In this document: one piece after another, positions 1-7,889 of the stretch
Numbering within the stretch: the first letter of the stretch is position 1
Layout of the letters: each line of letters opens with the position of its first letter
From: [Clostridium] asparagiforme DSM 15981
GTDB lineage: Bacteria > Bacillota > Clostridia > Lachnospirales > Lachnospiraceae
Length of the DNA: 64,000 bases
Assembly (NCBI GenBank): GCA_025149125.1
Contig: CP102272.1
Location: 3,100,001 to 3,164,000, forward strand
Direction of reading: 5' to 3'
Made by a program: the position numbers and the translations under genes
Notes under the pieces: model-generated
Seen by the model: only the letters and a program-made list of their open reading frames with translations
What the model was told of the DNA's origin: nothing
Database searches by the model: none

Positions 1-1977
1 TACAAGGAGGTGGCAAGGGATTTGAACGTCTCCGAGCGGAGCGTGCGCTACGATGTGGACCGCATCAACGATATTCTGTCCCTGGAACGCCTGCCGGAGA
101 TCGAAAAGCATTCCAAGGGCGTGCTCGTTTACCCGGAGCACCTGGATCTTAAGGGGATGGAGGATGGAAACGAGGTCATATACACCGGTAAGGAGCGCAT
201 GTCCATCCTGCTTCTGATCCTGATGATCCGCAATGAGGACCTGAAAATCAACCAGCTGAGCGAGCAGTTTAGGGTATCCCGGTCCACGGTGAAGAACGAC
301 ATGGCGGCCCTGGACGAGGAGCTGAAAAAGGATGGGATGGGCATCGGCTATTCCGGGCATTTCTACCTGGCCGGTCCAAAGATCAAGCGGGCCACCCTGC
401 TGAACCAGGAGTTCCGCAAATACATCGAGTATCTGATCAACCCCTTCACCAGCTACAATTCCTACGAATTTTACTGCATTCATATCATTCACAAGGCATT
501 TGAGGGCGTGTCCGTGGCCAATGTGGTGATGGCGGTGGACGATCTTTTGGAGGAGCTTCAGTGCACGCTGACCAGCAGCTCCTACCTGTGGTACATGTCA
601 AACGTGGTGGTTCTGGTCTGGTATATTCTTCACGGCAAGGTCTATCCCCTGGACATCACCGTAGCCCCGGACTTCAACCGGGAAGCCTTCGGGCGATTCG
701 GGAAGCGGCTGGAGGAGATCATCGGCCGGGAGGTCTCCGAAGAACACATCCGCATGATGGCGAAAATGTTCGATTTCACCAACAAGATCGCGGGGGGAAA
801 TGCGGACGTGGACCCGGTGCAGGCGGAAGCGGTGACATTTTCCCTGATCTCCGCCATGTCCAAGCGGTTAAATATGCCCTTTGACAAGGACCGGACGCTG
901 GTGGAAGGTCTGTTAAACCACATGATCCCCCTGATCCAGCGCATCAACAACCATGTGAGCATCCGGGACAATATGATCTCCCTGCTGCGGCCCCAGGACC
1001 GCCAGATGTACAACCTTATGGCGCAGGTGTGCGCGGAGACCGATATTTTAAAGGAGATCAGCAACGAGGACGAGATCGTCTACCTGACCGTATGCTTCAT
1101 GGCCAGCCTAAAGCGGATGAAGAGCGTGCCCTACAAGCGGGTGCTTCTGGTCTGCGGCCACGGCTACGGCACCACCACCATGCTGAAGGAGTCCCTGCTC
1201 AGCGAGTATCAGATCCATATACTGGACACCATTCCCATTTACAAGGTCTCCTCCTACCCGGACTGGGCGTCCATCGATTATGTGCTCTCCACCATCAAGC
1301 TGAACAACAGCCTGCCCAGGCCCTGTCTGGTGGTGAACCCCATCCTGCAGCCCGAGGACCGGGCCGCCATCGACCGGCTGGGCGTTCCGCGCAAGACAAT
1401 TCTATCCAGCTACTACGCCATTGAGGAAAAACTGGGGTTTCTGGACGAAGCCACCAGGGCCAGAGTATTGGATGTGATCGAGAAGGAGCTGGGATACCAG
1501 ACGGTCAAGCCCTTCACCAATCCCAAGAGCTTCAGCAGCTTTTTAAAGTACGACTGCATCCGCCTGTGCCGGGAGGAGCCGGATTGGAAAAACGCGGTTC
1601 GTTTAAGCGCGGAGCCGCTGTTAAAGCGGGGATTTATCGAGGAATGCTATGTGGAGAACATGATCGGCTTTATCGGGGAGCAGGGCTTTTACGCGGTATC
1701 GGACGACTCCTTCGCGCTGCTGCACGGAAAGGGCGTGGAGGGGATTCACCAGACCAGCTTAAGCCTGTTGATCACTGAAACACCGGTTCATTTCGGGGAA
1801 AAGAAGGTGCGGGTGATCTTCTGCCTGGCAAGCCGGGATTCCAAGGAGCACATCCCCGCGGTGGTGACCCTTATGCGCATGGTCAAGACCACGGGCCTGA
1901 TCCGGGAGCTGGAGGCGAGCCGGACCGAGGAGGAGGCGTACCAGAGCGTGTTAAACTGCGAGTTTGAGGTGTTGTAA
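1..1977 (+). CDS. PRD-containing PTS-regulated transcriptional regulator, 5' partial (LicR/MtlR-like)
   Basis: The reading frame is already open at base 1, in the middle of a helix-turn-helix, so the true start lies left of the window. Domains in order (numbering from the GTG at 10) are an HTH, a second HTH near residues 70-120, PRD1 (about 155-260), PRD2 (about 275-370), an EIIB-like domain with phosphocysteine motif LLVCGHGYG (C382) and an EIIA-like domain with ALLH (H572). Such proteins activate or antiterminate sugar PTS operons and read PTS phosphorylation through PRD histidines. PRD2 keeps its first histidine (LLNH, H304), but the position usually occupied by the second reads YLTVCF (C362), and PRD1 shows asparagine (N198) where the first histidine is expected. 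Regulation may therefore run mainly through EIIB/EIIA. The target operon is presumably to the left. The family is clear; the sugar cannot be named. Confidence 0.88.
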   Translation, partial: YKEVARDLNVSERSVRYDVDRINDILSLERLPEIEKHSKGVLVYPEHLDLKGMEDGNEVIYTGKERMSILLLILMIRNEDLKINQLSEQFRVSRSTVKNDMAALDEELKKDGMGIGYSGHFYLAGPKIKRATLLNQEFRKYIEYLINPFTSYNSYEFYCIHIIHKAFEGVSVANVVMAVDDLLEELQCTLTSSSYLWYMSNVVVLVWYILHGKVYPLDITVAPDFNREAFGRFGKRLEEIIGREVSEEHIRMMAKMFDFTNKIAGGNADVDPVQAEAVTFSLISAMSKRLNMPFDKDRTLVEGLLNHMIPLIQRINNHVSIRDNMISLLRPQDRQMYNLMAQVCAETDILKEISNEDEIVYLTVCFMASLKRMKSVPYKRVLLVCGHGYGTTTMLKESLLSEYQIHILDTIPIYKVSSYPDWASIDYVLSTIKLNNSLPRPCLVVNPILQPEDRAAIDRLGVPRKTILSSYYAIEEKLGFLDEATRARVLDVIEKELGYQTVKPFTNPKSFSSFLKYDCIRLCREEPDWKNAVRLSAEPLLKRGFIEECYVENMIGFIGEQGFYAVSDDSFALLHGKGVEGIHQTSLSLLITETPVHFGEKKVRVIFCLASRDSKEHIPAVVTLMRMVKTTGLIRELEASRTEEEAYQSVLNCEFEVL

Positions 1978-1983
1978 ACAGGC

Positions 1984-2023
1984 AAAAACCGGGCGGATGC
2001 GAAGGGGCATCGGCCCGGTTTTT
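1984..2023 (+). terminator. Rho-independent terminator of the PRD regulator
   Basis: An 11-bp perfect stem (AAAAACCGGGC at 1984-1994 with GCCCGGTTTTT at 2013-2023) begins a few bases after the stop codon. The U-rich side of the stem forms the 3' tail. An inner GATGC/GCATC pairing extends the hairpin. Confidence 0.8.
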
Positions 2024-2032
2024 GAAATAAGG

Positions 2033-2080
2033 AAAGCACAGGGAATTGCGGGAGTTCCGGCGATTCCCTGTGCTTTTGTC
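2033..2080. terminator. Bidirectional hairpin between convergent genes
   Basis: A 14-bp perfect inverted repeat (AAAGCACAGGGAAT at 2033-2046, ATTCCCTGTGCTTT at 2063-2076) lies between the convergent PRD regulator and DUF4397 genes. On the plus strand a short T run follows; on the minus strand the tail is TTATTTC. It probably ends the minus-strand transcript and backs up the preceding terminator. Confidence 0.6.
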
Positions 2081-2106
2081 TGTGGAACGATTCATACGAG
2101 ATTGCG

Positions 2107-3003
2107 TCAGTTGGACACCACCATAGTCCTCAACCCGTCCGTGGCGTTTGCCGCGTTGAAGATGTAGAGGGTATAGGAGGTGTTGGCGCTCATGTTGGCG
2201 GCTGCCGTGGCGACGGAGACGTTGGGCAGGGAGCCGGTTCTGGAAATGTAGAGCTGGTACCAGCCGGGATAGAAGCTGGTGTAGGGCGTCACTTCACGGT
2301 AGCGCACGTTGGTGAAGGGCGTGTAGTTGCTGTTCTGATTGCCGATGGACACGTCGAAGGGCCCAAGGTTCAGAGAGAGATTGCTGACCCGCAGGCAGCT
2401 GGTGCCGGTGGGCGCATTGCAGGAGATGTCGGAGATCTCCATGATGTCCAGACCGCTGGATGTGTTGATGATGGCAACGGTCATGGAGCTGCCTGCCCGC
2501 ACGGTGATCTGCTTCTGCACGTAGACGTATCCGTTGGAGCCGGAGATGGTCACGGTCTGGCTGCCGGAGGTGGCCTGGAGATAGGTGGTCATGTCTCCGT
2601 TGCCGAAACGGCTGGCCACAAGCCAGTTGCCCAGGTAGACAAAGAAGGGCTGATAGCCGTTGCTGGCGTTTAAGAAGCGGACCCGCCCGTAGCTGTTATT
2701 GTTGCAGGAGAAGCAGGGGAAGGTGACTCCGGGGATGATGGTTACGCCGCCGCCCACGCCGGGAATAATGGGACGGTAGATGGGGGGATTGCCGTCGGCA
2801 ACGGGACCTCCTTCACCGGGATTGGGGAGGGGAATAACCGGAACGTTGGCGTCCGGTACGGATGTATTGCCGTCGGCGACAGGGCCGCCTTCACCGGGAT
2901 TGGGAAGCGGAATGACAGGGGTTCCGGCTTCGTTGTCCACTGCAGCGGTGCTGACGATGGGTGCATCGTCATAGTTGTCGGGGTAATAGGACTGACGATT
3001 CAT
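2107..3003 (-). CDS. DUF4397 domain protein with N-terminal Pro/Gly repeats
   Basis: This 298-residue protein begins with a low-complexity region containing two copies of a segment built on PVIPLPNPGEGGPVADGN, then a linker with a single CFSC pair. Residues of about 105-295 form a beta-rich module (RVRFLNASNGYQPFFVYLG...) typical of DUF4397, found in extracellular or envelope-associated proteins. No N-terminal signal peptide is visible, so export is uncertain. The minus-strand start is preceded by GTGAGGT at good spacing. A TATACT-like -10 (3031-3036 on the plus strand) lies upstream with only a weak -35. It is transcribed away from the palindrome at 3097-3502. Function is unknown; adhesion or spore/envelope decoration is only a guess. 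Confidence 0.75.
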   Translation of the reverse strand: MNRQSYYPDNYDDAPIVSTAAVDNEAGTPVIPLPNPGEGGPVADGNTSVPDANVPVIPLPNPGEGGPVADGNPPIYRPIIPGVGGGVTIIPGVTFPCFSCNNNSYGRVRFLNASNGYQPFFVYLGNWLVASRFGNGDMTTYLQATSGSQTVTISGSNGYVYVQKQITVRAGSSMTVAIINTSSGLDIMEISDISCNAPTGTSCLRVSNLSLNLGPFDVSIGNQNSNYTPFTNVRYREVTPYTSFYPGWYQLYISRTGSLPNVSVATAAANMSANTSYTLYIFNAANATDGLRTMVVSN

Positions 3004-3096
3004 GTTTACCTCACTGTGTTTGATTGATTCAGTATAGTGTATTCAGGGAAGTGGGGAATTGTGAGGGGAGGTGAAATTTTTTTTCGTAGGGGGTAC

Positions 3097-3502
3097 GCGC
3101 TGCCGCCGCGGGAGGGGTGCGCCGGACTGCGAAGCGAAGCGCAGGAGCTAGGGTGTGTTTGAAAATTCATTTCCGCCATCTGCACGCCCCGCTTTGCGGT
3201 ATATTTGACCCAAATTCACTTGACGTAGCCCGCTACGACGCGTTCATTTGGGCCAAATCTCCCACAAAGCGGAACGCACATCTGACGGAAAGCAATTTTC
3301 AAACACACCCTATGTCCGGGGGACGGCAAAACCGCGGCACCGGCTCGATTCGCGGAGAAATCCTGAAGGCTTTCTCCGCTCAGGTCGCCTGAAATCGGGG
3401 CTTTGAGGCCCCGATTTCTCCACGGTTTTGCCGCCCCCCGGACATAAGATCCTGCGGTCCGCTTCGCAATCGCCCGGCGCACCCCTCCCGCGGCGGCAGC
3501 GC
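3097..3502. repeat. Large composite palindrome (element A), interrupted by a MITE-like element
   Basis: The outermost 29 bp (3097-3125 and 3474-3502) are perfect reverse complements. The arms continue with similarity inward to TATGTCCGGGGG at 3311 and its complement ending at 3447. Between the arms are two further hairpins: CGGAGAAA/TTTCTCCG, and GAAATCGGGGC with GCCCCGATTTC around 3391-3418. Removing the element at 3149-3310 leaves a ~244-bp palindrome with arms of about 80 nt. No gene is credible in 3004-3623; open frames here are by-products of the palindrome. It could form a cruciform in DNA or a very stable RNA. Confidence 0.8.
3149..3312. mobile_element. MITE-like element with 17-bp perfect terminal inverted repeats and TA target duplication
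   Basis: The ends GGGTGTGTTTGAAAATT (3151-3167) and its exact complement (3294-3310) are flanked on both sides by TA (3149-3150 and 3311-3312). Internal sequence is also roughly palindromic over about 70 nt per side. No coding capacity is seen. A TA duplication and long terminal repeats without a transposase fit a miniature element mobilised in trans by an IS630/Tc1-mariner-type transposase, which is an inference. The other arm of the surrounding palindrome supplies the empty site. Confidence 0.65.
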
Positions 3503-3563
3503 TGGGGCCCTATGGCGGAGTGGAAAAAAGGAGTTACCTTTGAGAGAGGAGAGAATGAAATGG

Positions 3564-3591
3564 GTATTTTTAGGAGGAGGGTGCATATAAT
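3564..3591 (+). promoter_or_regulatory. Possible sporulation (SigE-type) promoter for yqfC-yqfD
   Basis: GTATTTT (3564-3570) and CATATAAT (3584-3591) are spaced by 13 bp. They resemble the mother-cell sigma-E pattern (ATATT-like -35, CATAcAAT-like -10), which would suit yqfC. The -35 match is partial, so this is tentative. Confidence 0.3.
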
Positions 3592-3623
3592 AAAGGGAAC
3601 CAGTGTGTCGGGAGTGAGGGCTT

Positions 3624-3893
3624 ATGTTAGGGGAATCGAAGGCGGCGGCGGTGTCTGCGCTGGGGCTTCCGCGGGATGTGTTGCTGGGGGACGTGTTGGT
3701 CAGTTTTGTGGGGCGCAGGGAGGTCTGTATTGAGAATTATCGCAGCATCCTTTTATATACGGATACCATGGTGAAGGTGCAGGCCAGGACCTGTAAGGTG
3801 ATTGTGCATGGGGCGCGGCTTGCGATTGCGTATTATACCAGCGAGGAAATGAAGATTACGGGCCAGATCCAGTCTCTGGAGTTTGAATCTTGA
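3624..3893 (+). CDS. yqfC: Sporulation protein YqfC (YabP/YqfC family)
   Basis: An 89-residue protein matching the small YabP/YqfC family in length and sequence: an N-terminal LPRDVLLGDVLVSFVGRREVCIEN-type beta segment (shown in part: LPRDVLLGD, then IENYRSILLYTDTMVKV) and a C-terminal ITGQIQSLEF. In Bacillus, yqfC is transcribed in the mother cell during sporulation and is paired with yqfD, as here. The ATG follows GTGAGGG at good spacing. The gap to yqfD is about 30 bp, so the two are probably co-transcribed. The biochemical role is not established. The assignment rests on both sequence and gene order. Confidence 0.88.
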   Translation: MLGESKAAAVSALGLPRDVLLGDVLVSFVGRREVCIENYRSILLYTDTMVKVQARTCKVIVHGARLAIAYYTSEEMKITGQIQSLEFES

Positions 3894-3923
3894 CGGCCTG
3901 AGCGTGGAGAGGAGGAGGCTGCA

Positions 3924-5168
3924 GTGGTGGAACGGCTGCTACATAACTGGCACGGATATGTGAAGCTGAGGCTTCACGGTTATTCGCCGGAGCGTTTTTT
4001 GAATCTTTGTAATGCGAGAAAGCTGGAAATCTGGGGTATTCTCTGTAAGGATGGGGATTATGAGTTTTTTATGACGGTTCCGGGATATCGGAAGGTGAAA
4101 CCGCTGGTGAGAAAATCCAGGGTGAGGCTTAGGATTCTGGAGCGGTACGGATTGCCTTTCTTTTTGTACCGGAACCGGAAACGCAAATTGTTCGGAGCCG
4201 GTCTGGCCGGCTTTTTTGTGTTTTTGTATGTGATGAGCCTGTTTGTATGGGATATCGAATTTGAGGGAAATTATCATTATACCTATGATACGCTGATCCG
4301 GTATCTGGCGGAGCAGGATGTGGATTATGGGATGTATAAGAAACGGATTGACTGCGAGGAGCTGGAGAGCGGGTTCAGGGCGCATTTTCCGGAAATTACG
4401 TGGGTCTCGGCCAGGGTTTCGGGCACGCGTCTGCTGATCCATATCAAGGAGAACGAGGTGATTTCCACGCTGCCGGAAAAGGATGAGACACCCTGCGATC
4501 TGGTGGCGGCCAAGCCGGGGGTGATCACGTCCATGATCGTGCGCCAGGGTATCGCCCAGGTGGCCATCGGAGATGAGGTGGAGGAGGGGCAGGTGCTGGT
4601 GAAGGGCATCGTGCCCATTGTGAATGACGCGGAGGAAGAGGTGAACCGGTATGCGGTGCGGGCGGACGCGGATGTGACGGCCAGGACGGTGAACGGGTAC
4701 AGCAAGTCGTTTCCGCTGATGCACACGGAGCGGGCGGCGACGGGACGGACGCGGAAGGGGTGGTATGTGAAGGCGGGTAAGGCTTCGTTCACGTTTTTGA
4801 TGCCTGCCTGGGGGGAGAATCAGTGGGATTATGTGATGGAGGAGCGGCAGCTGAAACTTTTTTCCAATTTTTACCTTCCATTTTATCTGGGGGATATTAA
4901 GGGGAAGGAGATGTCGGCTTACGACAGAAAGTATACGGATGAGGAGCTTAAGGACATCGCGGGGCGGGAAAAAGAGTTGTTTGCGGAAAAATTAACAGAA
5001 AAAGGGGTACAAATTCTTGAAAATAATGATAGAATAGAAACGAGTGCAACCAAATGTACCATTACCGGGCAGTTTGTGACTCTGGAGCAGATCCAGAAGG
5101 CGGTGCCCCTGGCACAGGAGGAGATCATTCCCAATATCGAACCAGAGGAGACGAAAGCGACGCAATGA
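3924..5168 (+). CDS. yqfD: Sporulation protein YqfD
   Basis: A 414-residue protein with an N-terminal soluble region, one clear transmembrane segment near residues 92-110 (LFGAGLAGFFVFLYVMSLFV) and a long extracytoplasmic part, the usual YqfD design. YqfD is a sporulation-associated membrane protein that acts with YqfC at an intermediate stage in Bacillus; its biochemical function is not defined. The start is one of two consecutive GTG codons (3924 or 3927) preceded by GAGGAGG. The 3' end overlaps phoH by 4 bp (ATGA), indicating translational coupling. Gene order yqfC-yqfD-phoH-ybeY is conserved in Firmicutes. Confidence 0.9.
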   Translation: MVERLLHNWHGYVKLRLHGYSPERFLNLCNARKLEIWGILCKDGDYEFFMTVPGYRKVKPLVRKSRVRLRILERYGLPFFLYRNRKRKLFGAGLAGFFVFLYVMSLFVWDIEFEGNYHYTYDTLIRYLAEQDVDYGMYKKRIDCEELESGFRAHFPEITWVSARVSGTRLLIHIKENEVISTLPEKDETPCDLVAAKPGVITSMIVRQGIAQVAIGDEVEEGQVLVKGIVPIVNDAEEEVNRYAVRADADVTARTVNGYSKSFPLMHTERAATGRTRKGWYVKAGKASFTFLMPAWGENQWDYVMEERQLKLFSNFYLPFYLGDIKGKEMSAYDRKYTDEELKDIAGREKELFAEKLTEKGVQILENNDRIETSATKCTITGQFVTLEQIQKAVPLAQEEIIPNIEPEETKATQ

Positions 5169-6169
5169 GTGTTATCGAGACTATGATCGACATCCCGGTT
5201 GAACATGAACGCAACGTATGCGGCCAGTTTGACTCATACTTAAAGAAAATAGAACGCACCCTGCATGTGACCATCATCGCCAGGGACGGGGAAATCAAGT
5301 TAATCGGGCCTGAGCAGACCATCCGCCAGGCCAAAAGTGTTTTCAGCAACCTGGTGGAGCTGTCCAGACGGGGCAACGCCATCACGGAGCAGAATGTGGA
5401 CTACGCCCTGTCCCTCTCCTTCACGGAGAGCGACGGGCAGATCCTGGAGATCGACAAGGACATTATCTGCCGCACCATCACCGGCAAGCCGGTGAAGCCC
5501 AAGACTATGGGGCAGAAGCAGTACGTGGACGCCATCCGCAAGAAGATGATCGTGTTTGGCATCGGCCCCGCGGGTACGGGCAAGACCTATCTGGCTATGG
5601 CCATGGCGATCCAGGCCTTTAAGAACGGAGAGGTGGGACGGATCATCCTGACCCGTCCGGCCATTGAGGCGGGGGAGAAGCTGGGCTTTCTGCCCGGAGA
5701 TCTCCAGAGCAAGATCGACCCCTATCTGCGGCCCCTCTACGACGCCCTGTATCAGATCATGGGGGCGGAGAGCTACCTGCACAATTCGGAGAAGGGACTG
5801 ATCGAGGTGGCGCCCCTGGCCTACATGCGTGGCCGGACGTTGGACAACGCCTATATCATACTGGACGAGGCCCAGAATACCACTCCGGCTCAGATGAAGA
5901 TGTTTCTGACCCGGATCGGCTTCGGCTCCAAGGTGATCGTCACCGGGGACCAGACCCAAAAGGATCTGCCCAGTGGGGCCACTTCGGGACTTGACACGGC
6001 CATCAAGGTTTTGAGGCGGATCGACGACATCGGGTTCTGCTATCTGACCAGCTCCGACGTGGTGCGCCACCCCCTGGTTCAGAAAATTGTACAGGCCTAC
6101 GACGACTTTGAGCAGAAGGGAAAGGCGACGCCCCACGCCCGCCGGACCAGGGAGCGGGACCGCTCTTAG
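5165..6169 (+). CDS. phoH: PhoH family ATPase / RNA-associated protein
   Basis: A 334-residue cytoplasmic P-loop protein. Walker A is GPAGTGKT (about residues 134-141) and Walker B is IILDEAQN (about 230). An N-terminal KH-like region of about 110 residues precedes the NTPase domain. The longer open frame extends upstream into yqfD, but the ATG at 5165 overlaps the yqfD stop as ATGA and gives the normal N-terminus (MSVIETMIDIP). Family members are ATPases linked to RNA metabolism and sit beside ybeY in most bacteria, as here. The yqfF/pgpH gene that often lies between phoH and ybeY is absent. Confidence 0.92.
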   Translation: MSVIETMIDIPVEHERNVCGQFDSYLKKIERTLHVTIIARDGEIKLIGPEQTIRQAKSVFSNLVELSRRGNAITEQNVDYALSLSFTESDGQILEIDKDIICRTITGKPVKPKTMGQKQYVDAIRKKMIVFGIGPAGTGKTYLAMAMAIQAFKNGEVGRIILTRPAIEAGEKLGFLPGDLQSKIDPYLRPLYDALYQIMGAESYLHNSEKGLIEVAPLAYMRGRTLDNAYIILDEAQNTTPAQMKMFLTRIGFGSKVIVTGDQTQKDLPSGATSGLDTAIKVLRRIDDIGFCYLTSSDVVRHPLVQKIVQAYDDFEQKGKATPHARRTRERDRS

Positions 6170-6240
6170 GGAGAGCTGGGAAATGAGGCCGCGGCCCTGT
6201 AAAGGCCAAAGAACCGGCCGGACAAAGGAGAAGACAAGCT

Positions 6241-6738
6241 ATGACCATTACCATTGAATATGAGGCGGAGAAACAGCTGGACCTGCCCTATGAGGATATT
6301 ATCCGGGATGTGGTGAACGAATCCCTGGATTACGAGAAATGCCCTTATGAGGCGGAGGTCAACGTGATTCTGACGGACAACCAGGCGATTCAGGAGATCA
6401 ACCGGGAACACAGGCAGATCGACGCGCCCACGGACGTGCTGAGCTTTCCCATGGTGGACTACGAAGCGCCCTCGGATTTCGACCACGTGGAGGACGCGGT
6501 GGAGGACTATTTCAACCCCGAGACGGGGGAGCTGATGCTGGGGGACATTGTGATCAGCGTGGACAAGGTGGAGGAACAGGCGGAAAAGTACGGTCATTCC
6601 CAGACCCGGGAGCTGGCCTTTCTGGTGGCTCACAGCATGCTCCATCTGTGCGGTTACGATCACATGGAGGAGGAAGAGCGGCTGTTGATGGAAGCCAGAC
6701 AGAATGAGATTCTGGAGCGCAGGGGGTACACGAGATGA
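6241..6738 (+). CDS. ybeY: Endoribonuclease YbeY (rRNA maturation factor)
   Basis: A 165-residue protein of normal family length. The zinc-binding catalytic signature HSMLHLCGYDH is present (H131, H135, H141), following the ELAFLVA helix, and LSFPM lies in the conserved core. YbeY is a single-strand-specific endoribonuclease needed for 16S rRNA 3' end maturation and ribosome quality control. The gene follows phoH after a 71-bp gap, and its stop overlaps the start of the next gene by 4 bp (ATGA). A GGAGAAG-type ribosome binding site precedes the ATG. Confidence 0.95.
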   Translation: MTITIEYEAEKQLDLPYEDIIRDVVNESLDYEKCPYEAEVNVILTDNQAIQEINREHRQIDAPTDVLSFPMVDYEAPSDFDHVEDAVEDYFNPETGELMLGDIVISVDKVEEQAEKYGHSQTRELAFLVAHSMLHLCGYDHMEEEERLLMEARQNEILERRGYTR

Positions 6739-7883
6739 GAAAAGCAGGGTGGAAGCGGATAACGGGAATTTTGTTTGCGGCTGCGCTTTTGAGCGGCTGC
6801 GCCAAACAGACCTATGTGGAGGTCACCATAGCGGAGGAGACCACGGTCGCCGCCACGTCGGCTGAGATCCACATTGAGACCGCGACCACGGAGGCGGAGA
6901 AGGTGGACCCGGATCAGCCTCCTTATTACCTGCCCGAGGAGCGGGTGGAGGAGAACGGCCTCATCCGCAGCTATCTCACCGGGGAGATGACGGACGCCGC
7001 CAAGGCCAACCGCCGCCCTATCGCGGTCATGATGAGCAACGACAAGCAGGCTCTGCCCCAGTACGGTATCAACCGGGCCGGCGTGGTCTACGAGGCGCCG
7101 GTGGAGGGGGACATGAACCGTTATATGTCCATTATCGAAGATTTCGACGACCTGGAGCGCATCGGCTCGGTGCGCAGCTGCCGGACCTACTACACTTATT
7201 TTGCACGGGAGTTCGACGCGATTTACGCCCACTACGGACAGAGCACCTTTGCAAAGCCCTATCTGAACAATGTGGACAATATCAACGGCCTGGAGGGAAT
7301 AGGCACCGTGGCCTACTACCGGTCCAGCGACCGGAAACAGCCCCACAACGCCTACACCAGCGGACCGCGTCTGCAGCAGTCCATCGAGAAGCTGGGGTAT
7401 TCCCAGGTATTTGACACGTCCTACCAGGGCCACTATCTCTTTGCGAGAGACGGGGTGACGGATCTTTTGGCTGACCGCCCCGGGGTGATGGCGGCTGATA
7501 CGGTGAAACCGGGGTATACTATGAACAAGGCGTATTTTCAGTACGACCCGCAGGACGGCCTGTATCACCGCTATCAGTACGGCGGCGTGCATCAGGGGAA
7601 CGAAGGCCCCATCACGGTGAAGAACGTGATCTTCCAGTGCTGTCAGATGGGACATTACGCCACCACGGAATATCTGAACATCAACGTCCATGCGGCGGAG
7701 TGCGGCTTTTTCATCACCGGCGGACAGGCCATCCCTATCAGCTGGGAGAAGGACGGGGAGTTCGGCGTGACCCATTACTATGACCTGGAGCACAACGAGA
7801 TCGTTCTGAACCAGGGCAAGACCTGGGTCTGCATCATTCCCACCCGGGATTTTGATAAAATTGAAATTACAGGAAAAGAGTAA
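6735..7883 (+). CDS. DUF3048 domain lipoprotein (YerB-like)
   Basis: A 382-residue predicted lipoprotein. The N-terminus has a short basic stretch, a hydrophobic core and the lipobox LSGC with acceptor C22. A Thr/Glu-rich linker (TIAEETTVAATSAEIHIETA) follows, and then the paired domains of DUF3048 (RPIAVMMSND... VYEAPVEGDMNRYM... RIGSVRSCR... AIYAHYGQS). Such proteins, including Bacillus YerB, sit on the outer face of the membrane and have no proven function. Four-base overlap with ybeY and a 6-bp gap to the following flippase suggest one transcript. The domain call is good; the role is unknown. Confidence 0.85.
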   Translation: MRKAGWKRITGILFAAALLSGCAKQTYVEVTIAEETTVAATSAEIHIETATTEAEKVDPDQPPYYLPEERVEENGLIRSYLTGEMTDAAKANRRPIAVMMSNDKQALPQYGINRAGVVYEAPVEGDMNRYMSIIEDFDDLERIGSVRSCRTYYTYFAREFDAIYAHYGQSTFAKPYLNNVDNINGLEGIGTVAYYRSSDRKQPHNAYTSGPRLQQSIEKLGYSQVFDTSYQGHYLFARDGVTDLLADRPGVMAADTVKPGYTMNKAYFQYDPQDGLYHRYQYGGVHQGNEGPITVKNVIFQCCQMGHYATTEYLNINVHAAECGFFITGGQAIPISWEKDGEFGVTHYYDLEHNEIVLNQGKTWVCIIPTRDFDKIEITGKE

Positions 7884-7889
7884 CCATAC

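Noticed and set aside
3117..3586. Several overlapping 68-101 codon open frames in the 3.1-3.6 kb gap
   Set aside because: They lie in the arms of the palindrome and the MITE-like element, encode low-complexity products and mirror each other on both strands.
3939..4724. Long antisense open frame opposite yqfD
   Set aside because: GC-rich coding DNA leaves the opposite strand open; the plus-strand product is a full YqfD and the antisense protein has no recognisable family features.
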